From contig CAZUOY010000043.1 of assembly GCA_964622315.1 (NCBI GenBank), forward strand, positions 1 to 15,330: a stretch of DNA of 15,330 nt. The letters run 5' to 3'. Positions within the stretch are counted from its first letter, which is position 1. Every line of letters starts with the position of its first letter. Origin of the DNA: JAYFNU01 sp964622315 (lineage in GTDB: Bacteria; Bacillota; Clostridia; Oscillospirales; Ruminococcaceae). Shown piece by piece: positions 15,271 through 15,330 of this stretch. Below the pieces are notes generated by a model that had not been told where the DNA came from, did not search any database, and saw nothing but the letters and a program-made list of their open reading frames with translations. A program made the position numbers and the translations under genes.

Positions 15271-15330
15271 TTCGGTGTCCTTTCGAGACATTATAGATGC
15301 GGCTGCACTGTCGCTGGAAAGGAACATGAG

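Larger units (their letters stand above)
14856..15330. other. Gene-poor stretch: leader, promoter and two terminators
   Basis: I see no convincing complete gene here. The minus-strand leader of the DUF6273 gene (about 14856-15043) has a perfect 9-bp, 3-nt-loop hairpin (14955-14975), enclosed by a 7-bp long-range pairing (14914-14920 with 14996-15002). A promoter, then two terminators, follow toward the right. The last 40 nt could hold the C-terminal codons of a minus-strand gene entering from the right (stop at 15291-15293), but 12 codons are not enough to tell. The open frames at 14764-14964 (plus) and 14899-15135 (minus) have no supporting start site or recognisable protein. Confidence 0.6.

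Overview
The window looks like chromosomal DNA of an uncultured Gram-positive anaerobe, most likely a gut-type member of the Clostridia. The signs are AGGAGG-like ribosome binding sites, lipobox lipoproteins, intrinsic terminators, small cytoplasmic BspA-type leucine-rich-repeat and DUF6273 proteins, and FtsX-type ABC exporters. This assignment is an inference from gene content. There is no rRNA, tRNA, CRISPR array or recognisable intact mobile element in the window.

Left part (1-4212, genes on the minus strand). After a possible C-terminal scrap of a plus-strand gene and a terminator (71-109) come, read leftward: a membrane-embedded LuxR-type regulator with about 12 TM segments (4188-2758) and its terminator (2704-2734), a Cys-rich zinc-ribbon-like protein (2653-2330), and two tandem lipoproteins of unknown function (2251-1367 and 1356-196).

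Middle (4320-7934, minus strand, visibly AT-richer). A 2-TM protein with a degenerate phospholipase-D-like domain has its own good promoter (7974-8002). It is followed by an AlgI-type MBOAT O-acyltransferase and a membrane-anchored SGNH-like partner. This pair is translationally linked and would O-acylate an exported glycan or similar cell-surface substrate. No glycan-synthesis genes are nearby.

Transport block (8087-13498). A MATE multidrug-type exporter (minus strand, near-consensus promoter and a GC-rich hairpin just before the start) is divergent from a three-gene ABC exporter operon on the plus strand: FtsX-type permease, LolD/MacB-type ATPase, and a second, larger FtsX-type permease. 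The operon ends at a strong bidirectional terminator (13585-13614).

Right part (13676-15330, minus strand). A small BspA-like LRR protein lies downstream of a DUF6273 protein. The latter is preceded by a roughly 190-nt leader with potential secondary structure, a good promoter (15050-15078) and two back-to-back terminators that insulate it from whatever lies to the right. The most unusual items are the 2-TM/PLD-like protein, the orphan 12-TM LuxR regulator, the orphan MBOAT/SGNH module, and the leaders of the MATE and DUF6273 genes. I did not see a clear new multi-gene defence or mobile system.
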